A DNA stretch of 36,104 nt from Dehalococcoidia bacterium (GCA_030615865.1 JAUWYK010000009.1:1-36104); one strand, 5' to 3'. Counted from the first letter of the stretch, positions 8,297-15,488 are shown. Numbers and translations are program-made. Notes: generated by a model from the letters alone, not told the origin.

Positions 8297-9721
8297 TTGA
8301 TAAACAATCTCATAAAACTAGCGTTGCCCAAAGGTCGCCTTTTAGCTGAGACAGCTACCTTGCTGCGGAGGGCAGGCTGGGGGCTAAGTGGATACCGTGA
8401 GGGAGGGCGTCTTTACCGCCTTAAATCTCAGAGGTTTCCTAATCTCTTAGCCAAGGTGTTCCACGAGAAGGACATCCCTATTCAGGTTGCGGTGGGAAAT
8501 TATGATTTAGGGATTTGTGGGCTGGATTGGGTTGAAGAGCTTTTGGTTAAATACCTGAGTAGTGCTTTGGTTAAGGTAAAAAGTCTGGGATATGGCGAGG
8601 GCACCTTATATATGGCTGCCAGCAGGTTTGGGGAGGTATCTACAGTGGAGGAGATACAGGCAAAACCGGGCATTATCCGCATTGCTAGTGAGTATCCTAA
8701 CCTGGCTGAGTCCTTTGCTGTGAACCTTCGGCTAAGGCGGTTTAGTGTCTTTCCCCTGTGGGGAGCGGCTGAGGTCTATCCACCGGAAAGTGCTGATTTA
8801 GCATTAGTCTCCGGGGGAGCGGGGCTTTTGAATCATGACCTGGTGCCGATAAGCAAAGTCCTCAGTTTTAGTGCCTTTCTGATAGCTAATAAGAATAGCT
8901 GGGAGACGAAAGACCTGAGTCAGGTGTTGACTTCTGTTCATGATAAACTGCTTACTGGCGAGAAACAGCCCTCTTCTGTGGATGTAGTGACGACGGCGCA
9001 AGTAGCTGGTCAATACCTTTCACCGGAAGCGGCTGATGATATAGTCCGATTAGCTTTGCCCGATGGACATCAGCAATTGCCTACCCTTCGTCTGCTGAAT
9101 AAAGCTGGCATTCGGGTTGACGATTACCCATCAGCAGTGGGAAATCGTAGACCGACTACTAACCTGGCTGGAGTCATGATTAAGGTGATTAGACCTCAGG
9201 ATATGCCGTTGCAGGTAGCTAATGGAAATTTCGATTTGGCTATCACCGGTAGGGATTGGCTTACCGACCATCTTTATCAGTTTCCGTCTAGCCCGGTGGC
9301 GGAGCTTGTAGACCTCAAGTTTGGCAAGGTAAAAATAGTAGCCGTAGTAAGTAGGGAGTTATCTGTGGACGATATCTATGGCTTGAGACAACTTAATGCT
9401 GAGCGATTGGTGCCGTTTAGAGTAGCTTCAGAGTATGTAAATATAGCTGATAAGTATGCCAGGGATAATCATATTGGATTGTATCGAGTGGCTCCTACCT
9501 GGGGAGCCAGCGAAGCCTTTTTGCCTGAGGATGCTGACCTTTTGATTGAGAATGCCAAGACCGGACGAACCATAGCCAGGCATAACCTTAAGATTATTGA
9601 CACCCTTTTTGAATCTACTGCTTGCCTGATTGGTAGTACCAGCAATGTACTCAGCGCTAGTAAAGGCGAAAGGATAAGGTCTATTATTCAAAGCCTGCAA
9701 ACGGCAGCAGAGGACGTCTGA
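8297..9721 (+). CDS. hisG: ATP phosphoribosyltransferase, tandem double-domain HisG
   Basis: Condenses ATP with PRPP in the first step of histidine synthesis, with HisZ as regulator. It is 474 residues long where short HisG is about 210 and long HisG about 290. The excess is a second complete HisG-like catalytic region: residues ~6-225 and ~250-470 align with each other. Paired blocks: LALPKGRL / LALPDGHQ; GNYDLGICGLDW / GNFDLAITGRDW; IASEYPNLAE / VASEYVNIAD; WGAAEVYPPESADLAL / WGASEAFLPEDADLLI. The first half keeps the N-terminal PKGRL, but its PRPP loop is changed to SGGAGLLNHDL. The second has lost PKGRL but keeps a good loop, KTGRTIARHNL (~418-428). The C-terminal ACT-like regulatory domain of long HisG is absent. 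Start is TTG behind GGGGG; hisD follows one base after the stop. Confidence 0.9.
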   Translation: MINNLIKLALPKGRLLAETATLLRRAGWGLSGYREGGRLYRLKSQRFPNLLAKVFHEKDIPIQVAVGNYDLGICGLDWVEELLVKYLSSALVKVKSLGYGEGTLYMAASRFGEVSTVEEIQAKPGIIRIASEYPNLAESFAVNLRLRRFSVFPLWGAAEVYPPESADLALVSGGAGLLNHDLVPISKVLSFSAFLIANKNSWETKDLSQVLTSVHDKLLTGEKQPSSVDVVTTAQVAGQYLSPEAADDIVRLALPDGHQQLPTLRLLNKAGIRVDDYPSAVGNRRPTTNLAGVMIKVIRPQDMPLQVANGNFDLAITGRDWLTDHLYQFPSSPVAELVDLKFGKVKIVAVVSRELSVDDIYGLRQLNAERLVPFRVASEYVNIADKYARDNHIGLYRVAPTWGASEAFLPEDADLLIENAKTGRTIARHNLKIIDTLFESTACLIGSTSNVLSASKGERIRSIIQSLQTAAEDV

Positions 9722-9722
9722 G

Positions 9723-11000
9723 TTGATAATCATTGAAGGTTTTCAGCAAGCAAAATCGGTATTATCAAGAGAAGCCCGTACTGAGTTTTATCAGAGTGAC
9801 CTGGAGCCGACGGTTAGGCAGATAATTGATGAGGTGCGCAGTAGGGGGGATGCCGCACTTTTTGATTATACCTTGAGGATTGACGGGGTTAAGCTTACCT
9901 CGCTGGAGGTAAGTAAAAAGCAGGTAGCCGGTGCTTACCAGGAGGTGTCTCCGGAGCTTGTCTCGGCACTCAAGCTGGCGGCAGAGCGAATACGCTCCTT
10001 TCACAATGCACAGAAAGACAATATTTGGGGCGAGTTTACCAGGCTCGGCTTGGGTCAGCTAATGCGCCCGCTGGAGCGTGTTGGCGTCTATGCTCCGGGG
10101 GGGACTGCCAGTTATCCGTCAACGGTGCTGATGACGGCTATACCGGCCAGGGTCGCTGGCGTTAAAGAGGTTATTCTGGCTACACCACCAAGATTACAGG
10201 GGGCAGTTCCACCGCCGACACTGGTAGCCGCCGATATTGCTGAGGTTGACCGTATCTTTTGTGTTGGTGGTGCCCAGGCAATTGCCGCTTTAGCCTTTGG
10301 CACTGAGTCTATCCCTAGAGTGGACAAGGTTTGTGGTCCGGGTAACATCTTTGTCGTTCTGGCTAAGAAGTTAGTATATGGAGTGGTTGATATTGATGGA
10401 CTTCAGGGACCAAGCGAGGTGTTAATTATCGCTGATGAAACAGCTAACCCTAAGTATTGTGCTGCCGACCTTTTAGCCCAGGCCGAGCATGACCCCTTGG
10501 CTTCGGCTATTCTAATAACCACTTCACGGCGGTTAGCCGACGAGGTTAATAAGGAGATTGAGCAGCAGCTAGCGGTTCTAGAACGTAAAGCCGTAGCCGC
10601 CGAATCTTTAGAAAATAGGGGGAGGATAGTAGTAGTTGCCAGTGTTGATGAGGCTATAGAATTAGCCAACCTTTATGCTCCTGAGCACCTTTGCTTGATG
10701 GTGGACAGGGCTGAGGCTTACATTGATAAGGTATCTAATGCCGGGTGCATATTCATAGGTGAGCAGTCGACGGTAGTGTTGGGTGATTATGTAGCCGGAC
10801 CAAGCCATGTCTTACCCACCGGGGGTACTGCTCGATTTAGCTCGCCGCTTAATATTACTGATTTTATTAAGTTTATAAACTTGATTACGCTTGATGAGGC
10901 TAGCTTAAAACAGCTAGGTCAGGCGGCATCAACTATTGCCAGAGCTGAGGGGTTTGATGCTCATGCCCGGGCAGTGGAAAAGCGGCTAAAGGCAGTTTGA
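9723..11000 (+). CDS. hisD: Histidinol dehydrogenase
   Basis: Catalyses the last two steps of histidine synthesis, the NAD-dependent oxidation of L-histidinol to L-histidine, using Zn. The 425-residue length is normal. Recognised blocks: PGGTASYPSTVLMTAIPARVAGV near residue 122; FCVGGAQAIAALAFGTESIP near 180; VCGPGNIFV; DLLAQAEHDPLASAILITTS near 245, including the Gln/His of the metal site; YAPEHLCLMV near 318; and AGPSHVLPTGGTARF near 359, with the catalytic/metal His. Translation probably starts at TTG (9723), one base after the hisG stop, so it is coupled to hisG. The his cluster is then interrupted by three unrelated genes before hisC resumes. Confidence 0.95.
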   Translation: MIIIEGFQQAKSVLSREARTEFYQSDLEPTVRQIIDEVRSRGDAALFDYTLRIDGVKLTSLEVSKKQVAGAYQEVSPELVSALKLAAERIRSFHNAQKDNIWGEFTRLGLGQLMRPLERVGVYAPGGTASYPSTVLMTAIPARVAGVKEVILATPPRLQGAVPPPTLVAADIAEVDRIFCVGGAQAIAALAFGTESIPRVDKVCGPGNIFVVLAKKLVYGVVDIDGLQGPSEVLIIADETANPKYCAADLLAQAEHDPLASAILITTSRRLADEVNKEIEQQLAVLERKAVAAESLENRGRIVVVASVDEAIELANLYAPEHLCLMVDRAEAYIDKVSNAGCIFIGEQSTVVLGDYVAGPSHVLPTGGTARFSSPLNITDFIKFINLITLDEASLKQLGQAASTIARAEGFDAHARAVEKRLKAV

Positions 11001-11055
11001 GCTGACCTTAGACGGGCTTAGCCAGGCTATTAAAAGATTGATGGTCAAGAAATAG

Positions 11056-11070
11056 AAAACTATTGACAAA
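11056..11070 (+). repeat. Left copy of a 15-bp direct repeat flanking the accessory block
   Basis: AAAACTATTGACAAA occurs here and again at 14029-14043, on either side of the three-gene block between hisD and hisC. Each copy includes the -35 hexamer TTGACA of a predicted promoter. Confidence 0.7.
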
Positions 11071-11091
11071 AGGGAAAGTTTGATATATAGT
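11063..11091 (+). promoter_or_regulatory. Strong sigma-70-type promoter of the accessory block
   Basis: TTGACA (11063-11068), a 17-base spacer and TATAGT (11086-11091). Predicted start of transcription is near 11098. It gives the nuclease-like/kinase/unknown genes a promoter separate from hisZGD. Confidence 0.75.
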
Positions 11092-11113
11092 TAGGGCAAC
11101 TGAAAAAGGGAAA

Positions 11114-11232
11114 GCCGCTCTGCGAAAGCGGCATGGAAGTTATGCCAAGGTGTATCTTGAGTTCTTACCTAAAACTAGGATACACCCTTGGCGGTGTTTT
11201 GTCAAGTCCCCCGCCTAACCAAGGGTGGGGGA
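11114..11232 (+). other. Structured leader: three successive hairpins before the nuclease-like gene
   Basis: Hairpin 1: GCCGCT (11114-11119) with AGCGGC (11127-11132). Hairpin 2: GCCAAGGTGTATC (11144-11156) with GATACACCCTTGGC (11179-11192), 13 bp with one bulged C, and AGTT/AACT inside the loop; GGTGTTTT follows, so it could also terminate hisD transcripts. Hairpin 3: TCCCCCGCC (11207-11215) with GGTGGGGGA (11224-11232), which buries the only Shine-Dalgarno-like G run before the ATG at 11244. All lie inside the predicted 5' UTR. Confidence 0.6.
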
Positions 11233-11243
11233 AATATAACAAA

Positions 11244-11957
11244 ATGAATGTCGCGTACTTTCGCCATCGAAAGCGTGGCCCTGAATGTGTTATTGAAAAC
11301 ACTGTAGCCAATCGGATCCCGAATCTCTTTACAAGCGAAGCTAATACTTTATGGACGGCTGGGTCACCATCAATTGGTGCCGGCATGCCTGATCTAGTTG
11401 CCGTATCCTATGAACCACAGGTATTCGCGCTGGCACAAGTTGAGATGCCCACTACACACATACTTGCATATCTTCGCGCTGTGGGTGGTGCTCGCCTTGA
11501 AACGATCATCGGGCGTACAGGCATACCTCAAAAAACTACCTTGCGTTATCTTAATGATTTAGTTGAAGTGGAGGCTATTGCAAGGGTAGACGATACATAC
11601 TCATTGCTACCAGTTTGGCGCCAAATACTCCCGGAAATTGTTACTATTGAGGTAAAAGTAACAAATTGGAAGAGAGCAATTGATCAGGCTGCACGGAATC
11701 GTATTTTTTCGCATCGATCTTTTATAGCGCTTCCTGACATTATAGCAAAGCGGATTCGATTAGAGCCGAGTCTTCGAAAACTCGGTATAGGATTACTATC
11801 CGTTGGTGATGACCACACGGTGAGTGTTGTACGCCGTTCTCGCTACCACAAACCTCGTGTTTGGAAGTATTATTACGAAATAGCCTTCTTAGCTGCAAAG
11901 TACGGTAAGGATTTAAACAATGCCATTTATTGTACCTATGGCTCAGGCTCAAGCTGA
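11244..11957 (+). CDS. PD-(D/E)XK nuclease-like protein with inserted winged helix
   Basis: Not recognised as a named gene. Numbered from the ATG at 11244 (237 residues). An N-terminal helix carries Glu18. GAGMPDLVAVS (46-55) supplies a possible catalytic Asp50. A winged-helix-like segment follows (about 72-122, ILAYLRAVGG...TGIPQKTTLRYLNDLVEVEAIARVDDTY). Then comes TIEVKVTNWKRAIDQAARNR (134-153), whose E136-x-K138, W142 and Gln148 match the third motif of PD-(D/E)XK-fold proteins, followed by strand SFIALP. This layout is inference from motifs; a purely DNA-binding role is possible. The frame stays open back to an ATG at 11133, but that start has no ribosome-binding site and lies in a hairpin-rich leader. 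The 3' end overlaps the kinase start by 38 bases. Confidence 0.7.
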   Translation: MNVAYFRHRKRGPECVIENTVANRIPNLFTSEANTLWTAGSPSIGAGMPDLVAVSYEPQVFALAQVEMPTTHILAYLRAVGGARLETIIGRTGIPQKTTLRYLNDLVEVEAIARVDDTYSLLPVWRQILPEIVTIEVKVTNWKRAIDQAARNRIFSHRSFIALPDIIAKRIRLEPSLRKLGIGLLSVGDDHTVSVVRRSRYHKPRVWKYYYEIAFLAAKYGKDLNNAIYCTYGSGSS

Positions 11958-12771
11958 TTATCCCGAATATAATTTCATAGCTCCTCTCACACCTAGTGAG
12001 CAAAAGGCAGCCTTCCATGTTCAGGATGCACAGGGTCAGGACCTATGTTTGAAAATAATTGCACCTAATTATAATATCGATCGATTGGACCGGGAGATAC
12101 TGGCACTCCAGTCTATCTCTCATCCAAACATTGTTCGCTTAATAGAATATACGAGATCATCAAAATCAGGACAGCAAAAGCATTGTATTATTGAAGAGTT
12201 TATTGAAGGCACTGACTTAGGTCAGAACCTCCACCCAGGTCAGCAATGGTCTAGGCAAGACGCCTCCATCTTTTTCACTGCTTTGTTTAATGGACTGGCT
12301 GTGTTGGGTGAATTGAATATAGTACATCGAGATCTGAAACCAAGTAATATTCGAGTACGACCTAACGGTTCTCCAGTTATCATTGATTTTGGCTTGGCTC
12401 GCCTTCTTGACTTACCATCTCTTACAAATACACCTGATGGGGCTGCTATCGGAACTCCGCAATACTTCTCACCCGAGCAATGTAGGGGAACAAAACACGA
12501 TATTGACCATCGAACCGACCTATTTGCCTCGGGTTGTCTCCTCTACCAAGCATTAATTGGTAAACATCCGTTCTGGTGCGATGGTATGACTTACGATGAG
12601 CTGCACGATGCTATATGCGAATCGACTGGTTATCATAATGAACCGGATTTTCTGTCGTTACCAGAACAATGGCAGGTTATTGTTGGGCGTCTTCTAAATA
12701 AAGAACGGGCCAATCGTCCACGCAATGCAGCACAAGTAGCAGCAATCCTCCAATCAATTAAAGGGATATAA
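11920..12771 (+). CDS. Hanks-type serine/threonine protein kinase
   Basis: A soluble 283-residue protein that is almost only a kinase domain. Subdomains visible: Lys45 in DLCLKII (ATP lysine); Glu59 in DREILAL (C-helix partner); HRDLKPSN (136-143) with catalytic Asp138 and Asn143; DFG (156-158); activation segment IGTPQYFSPE (177-186); and Asp200 in HRTDLFASG. All catalytic residues are present, so activity is expected. The Gly-rich loop is not evident (region LTPSEQKAAFHV). No membrane helix, PASTA or other sensor domain is seen, unlike PknB. The start ATG 11920 has AAGGA upstream and lies inside the preceding gene; the stop overlaps the next start in TAATG. Tight packing suggests one functional unit with its neighbours, which are candidate partners or substrates. 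Confidence 0.9.
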   Translation: MPFIVPMAQAQADYPEYNFIAPLTPSEQKAAFHVQDAQGQDLCLKIIAPNYNIDRLDREILALQSISHPNIVRLIEYTRSSKSGQQKHCIIEEFIEGTDLGQNLHPGQQWSRQDASIFFTALFNGLAVLGELNIVHRDLKPSNIRVRPNGSPVIIDFGLARLLDLPSLTNTPDGAAIGTPQYFSPEQCRGTKHDIDHRTDLFASGCLLYQALIGKHPFWCDGMTYDELHDAICESTGYHNEPDFLSLPEQWQVIVGRLLNKERANRPRNAAQVAAILQSIKGI

Positions 12772-13982
12772 TGCGAAGAGGTCCATGGCATCAATTTGGT
12801 GATAAAAGTCAGCGTCTTGTGATTGAACAACTTCAGCAAGGAGCTGGAGTTGGAGTTATTTTGAGTCCCCGCGATCTTCCCATGCCCAAAGCAATTGAGT
12901 ATGCACAAAGATATCATGGGTTAGGTGCGCATGTCCTAATAGATCAGCAATTTTTTGTACCTCAGTTTCGGCATCCTAATCTAGATTCATATCCTACTAG
13001 ACAACATCTAACTACAACTACACAACTGCTCCAGATTACAGATTCCGATCTGGCTGCGCTTGCTACTGAATTGTACGCAATTAATAGTGCATTATCAGCA
13101 GATGGATTAATTGCCCCCGCATTGGTATATGAGGCTGGACGCTCAGACATAATTCAACTGAATACCCGGTTGTTCTCAGCAGCGAAACAGGCAGGTGGTA
13201 AATTAGGGATACCTACTTACGCAACAGTAATAATTGGCAACTCGGCAATTGCATCGGATAAGACAATAAATGAGATATTATCTCATGCGACATCTCTAAA
13301 TAGTGACGGTTTTTATTATAGCTTTGAGTTCAGCCCAGAGCGTATACCATCCTCCAGTGATAATGTCTTAAAATGTTGTACTGCTGGGCTTACACTAGCT
13401 TGTACTGGGTTGCCCGTGTTGCATGCGTATGCAGGTCCGATGGCACTACTTTCCTTAGGGTTTGGTGCTACCGGATCTGCTATTGGTCATAGTCAGAATC
13501 TTTGGCGATTCCCTCGCTCACGCTGGGCACCTCCTCCAGATCAGGGTGGCGGTGGTAAGGCACCTCCTCGTTTTTTCTCTCATAGTCTTTGGGGCACAAT
13601 AATTTATCCTGATGAAATTGATAGATTAACCCCAACTATGCGAAATCAAGTTCTGACGCCTTCACCCTTCTCGTCTCAAGTGTCATCGAAACCGCCTTTT
13701 ACTGCCTGGACTCAGTGGGCTGCAAAAAAGCATATGGTTTATATTATCTGTTCAGCGGTGTCGACTATTGCTAATAATAGCGACCCGCTTGTGAACGCAA
13801 ATACCGCTATTGCACAGTTGCAGGGAGCGGTCAATTTGCATGGTAATATAGCTTCGACTGGTATGACACTACGGGATAATACCAATACATATCAAGAAAA
13901 CTGGCGACTTGCAATGACTGAACTCATAAATACTCGTTCAGTCGATTATAATTATCTAGCTTTATTATCCTCAATCCCCTAA
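12771..13982 (+). CDS. Unrecognised 403-residue protein, possible TIM barrel
   Basis: I do not recognise this family. It is soluble, with no signal peptide or membrane helix. The N-terminal half alternates predicted strands and helices in a barrel-like rhythm: GVGVILSPRDL (28-38), a helix with AIEYAQRYHGLG, AHVLIDQQFFVP (53-64), IAPALVYEAG, TYATVIIGNSA, SDGFYYSFEF. Near residues 220-240, LPVLHAYAGPMALLSLGFGA and then GSAIGHSQNLWRF look like a barrel end with a phosphate-binding glycine region. A Gly/Pro-rich loop (about 250-268, APPPDQGGGGKAPP) separates a C-terminal helical part. The fold is inference; a distant likeness to tRNA-guanine transglycosylase-type barrels was considered but not established. 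Its ATG shares one base with the kinase stop, so the two are translationally coupled. No terminator is obvious before the next promoter. Confidence 0.75.
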   Translation: MRRGPWHQFGDKSQRLVIEQLQQGAGVGVILSPRDLPMPKAIEYAQRYHGLGAHVLIDQQFFVPQFRHPNLDSYPTRQHLTTTTQLLQITDSDLAALATELYAINSALSADGLIAPALVYEAGRSDIIQLNTRLFSAAKQAGGKLGIPTYATVIIGNSAIASDKTINEILSHATSLNSDGFYYSFEFSPERIPSSSDNVLKCCTAGLTLACTGLPVLHAYAGPMALLSLGFGATGSAIGHSQNLWRFPRSRWAPPPDQGGGGKAPPRFFSHSLWGTIIYPDEIDRLTPTMRNQVLTPSPFSSQVSSKPPFTAWTQWAAKKHMVYIICSAVSTIANNSDPLVNANTAIAQLQGAVNLHGNIASTGMTLRDNTNTYQENWRLAMTELINTRSVDYNYLALLSSIP

Positions 13983-14028
13983 AGTTAGAAGAATACCTCA
14001 ATAGTTTCGCACATCCCTATAAGATTTA

Positions 14029-14043
14029 AAAACTATTGACAAA
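14029..14043 (+). repeat. Right copy of the 15-bp direct repeat
   Basis: AAAACTATTGACAAA, identical to 11056-11070, 47 bases after the stop of the last accessory gene. It contains the -35 hexamer of the hisC promoter. Confidence 0.7.
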
Positions 14044-14064
14044 TTATACTTCTTGTGATAAAGT
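14036..14064 (+). promoter_or_regulatory. Sigma-70-type promoter of the hisC leader
   Basis: TTGACA (14036-14041), a 17-base spacer and TAAAGT (14059-14064). Transcription would start near 14071, giving an 18-base 5' UTR to the leader peptide and about 310 bases of leader before hisC. Confidence 0.7.
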
Positions 14065-14088
14065 GAACCGAAATAGGTGATATATACG

Positions 14089-14184
14089 ATGTTAATTTAT
14101 ACTGCTCCCCATAGCTTTTATTATTATTTCACATTTACAGGGCGCACGCGATGCGCTTGGGGGGTAGTTGATACCAAAATCTAA
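14089..14184 (+). CDS. Candidate leader peptide with Phe/Tyr run
   Basis: A 31-codon ORF with AGGTGA (14075-14080) 8 bases before its ATG. Residues 8-16 read H-S-F-Y-Y-Y-F-T-F, encoded at 14110-14136: six of seven consecutive codons (14116-14136) are aromatic. It is followed by mutually exclusive RNA stems and a terminator (see next entry). That is the layout of an amino-acid attenuator leader, in which scarcity of charged tRNA-Phe/Tyr stalls the ribosome. Only one His codon is present, so sensing of histidine is unlikely. The peptide itself probably has no other function. Confidence 0.65.
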   Translation: MLIYTAPHSFYYYFTFTGRTRCAWGVVDTKI

Positions 14185-14260
14185 TTACATAAACCAGTAA
14201 CAATTAAAAGTAGAAAAGTTAAAAGAAGAACCCTCCAAGCGGAGGGAATTTTATTTATTG
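14102..14260 (+). promoter_or_regulatory. Candidate transcription attenuator of hisCB
   Basis: Four segments can form two exclusive folds. Segment 1 CTGCTCCCCA (14102-14111) pairs with segment 2 TGGGGGGTAG (14158-14167), 10 bp counting G-U pairs. Segment 2, as CGCTTGGGGGGT (14154-14165), pairs instead with segment 3 ACCCTCCAAGCG (14230-14241), 12 bp. Segment 3 CCCTCC (14231-14236) with segment 4 GGAGGG (14241-14246) makes a terminator hairpin followed by AATTTTATTTATT. A ribosome stalled on the Phe/Tyr codons (14116-14136) would cover segment 1, free segment 2 for segment 3, and block the terminator. A small GCGCA/TGCGC hairpin (14143-14157) lies within the first loop. The remainder of the gap to 14319 shows nothing further. 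Confidence 0.65.
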
Positions 14261-14319
14261 TGAACATTGAGTATGTCTGGAGGGATTACTATTGGTTCTA
14301 GGCTGAGGAGGTAAGGGCA

Positions 14320-14385
14320 ATGTCTGAAGATGACTTTTATCTTAGGGTGCTATTAATTAATCTGGTAGGAGGTACTTTATTATGA
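14320..14385 (+). CDS. 21-codon ORF coupled to hisC
   Basis: The ORF starts at ATG 14320 behind an excellent ribosome-binding site, GAGGAGGT (14305-14312, 7-base spacing), and ends with TGA overlapping the hisC ATG in ATGA. The peptide reads M-S-E-D-D-F-Y-L-R-V-L-L-I-N-L and ends G-G-T-L-L, with six Leu codons. It could raise hisC translation by coupling, or be a second sensing peptide; no family is recognised. hisC also has its own site TAGGAGGT (14366-14373). Confidence 0.45.
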   Translation: MSEDDFYLRVLLINLVGGTLL

Positions 14386-15488
14386 CTTCTGAGGGAATAG
14401 AGAGATTAGTACGGTCTGATTTGGCAAGCCTTGGCGGCTATATACCTAGTAAGGCGCCTGAGACCTTGGCTGAAGAGGTTGGGGTGCCAGTGGAGGACTT
14501 CATCAAGCTGGATGATAATGAGAATCCCTATGGTTGTTCACCCCGTGTTCAGCAGGCGTTGGGCGATTGTCATTATTTGTTTACTTACCCTGATGCGGGG
14601 CAGACTGAGCTTCGGCGGCAATTGCAGGAATATACTGGGGTTGACGCCAGATGCATTGTAGCCGATAATGGTAGTGACCAGCTGATAGATAATGTGCTGC
14701 GCTTGTTTATTGAGCCTGGTGATGAGGTGATAAACTGTGTGCCTACCTTTGATATATTTCGTTTTAGGACAGTGATATATGGTGGTAGATTAGTCAATGT
14801 GCCTAGAGACGAAGATTTCGCAGTTAATGTCAGCGCGGTTAAGGCGGCTGTAAGTAAAGAAACTAAGATGATAGTTCTAGCTACTCCCAATAACCCGACG
14901 GGTACGATTACACCTCAGCGAGACATATTGGCACTAGCGGATACCGGGCTACCGATACTGGTGGACGAAGCCTATGTTGAGTTTAGTGGGGAAACAGTTA
15001 CTCAATTAGTTAGCCAGTATGAGAATATGATGGTGCTACGAACATTCAGCAAGTGGGCGGGGCTGGCTGGTCTGAGAATTGGCTATGGTATTTTCTCGCC
15101 TAAAATCGCTGAATATCTGATGAAATTAAAGCTTCCATATAATGTCAGCATGGCAGCTAGAGTGGCGGTGCGGGAGTCGCTGAAGGATATTGATTATTTG
15201 ATGGGCAGGGTAAAGGCGATAATTGCTGAAAGAGACAGGCTATTTGAAGAGTTGAAGAAGCTGGAATTCTTGAAGCCTTTCCCTTCACAAGCTAACTTTA
15301 TTTTTTGCTCGGTTCTAAAGGGCGAGGCAAGCCAAATCCAGCAAAAATTGGAGCGGAGGGGTATCCTGGTTCGTTACTTTGACCTACCACTTTTGACAAA
15401 TTCCATCCGCATTAGCGTGGGTAAACCGGAGCATACCGATGCCTTACTCAAAGCACTGCGGGAGATAAGGGAGGAGATAAGTGGCTGA
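14382..15488 (+). CDS. hisC: Histidinol-phosphate aminotransferase
   Basis: A PLP-dependent class II aminotransferase converting imidazole-acetol phosphate and glutamate to histidinol phosphate. At 368 residues it has normal length. Motifs: [13 protein letters not shown] near residue 43, [10 protein letters not shown] near 95, TPNNPTGT near 168, LVDEAYVEF near 189, the PLP lysine Lys224 in [17 protein letters not shown], and the substrate arginine in NSIRISVG near the C-terminus. HisC proteins commonly also transaminate phenylpyruvate and hydroxyphenylpyruvate; the Phe/Tyr-rich leader upstream fits a dual histidine/aromatic role here (inference). The start ATG overlaps the stop of a 21-codon ORF. 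hisB overlaps its 3' end by 8 bases. Confidence 0.95.
   Translation: MTSEGIERLVRSDLASLGGYIPSKAPETLAEEVGVPVEDFIKLDDNENPYGCSPRVQQALGDCHYLFTYPDAGQTELRRQLQEYTGVDARCIVADNGSDQLIDNVLRLFIEPGDEVINCVPTFDIFRFRTVIYGGRLVNVPRDEDFAVNVSAVKAAVSKETKMIVLATPNNPTGTITPQRDILALADTGLPILVDEAYVEFSGETVTQLVSQYENMMVLRTFSKWAGLAGLRIGYGIFSPKIAEYLMKLKLPYNVSMAARVAVRESLKDIDYLMGRVKAIIAERDRLFEELKKLEFLKPFPSQANFIFCSVLKGEASQIQQKLERRGILVRYFDLPLLTNSIRISVGKPEHTDALLKALREIREEISG

Noticed and set aside
11133..11243. N-terminal 37-residue extension of the nuclease-like gene from ATG 11133
   Set aside because: No ribosome-binding site, low-complexity residues, and the stretch is made of hairpin arms in the predicted leader.
14186..14381. 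T-box riboswitch before hisC
   Set aside because: No T-box consensus (AGGGTGGNACCGCG-like) or specifier stem-loop I was seen; the leader-peptide attenuator explains the terminator.
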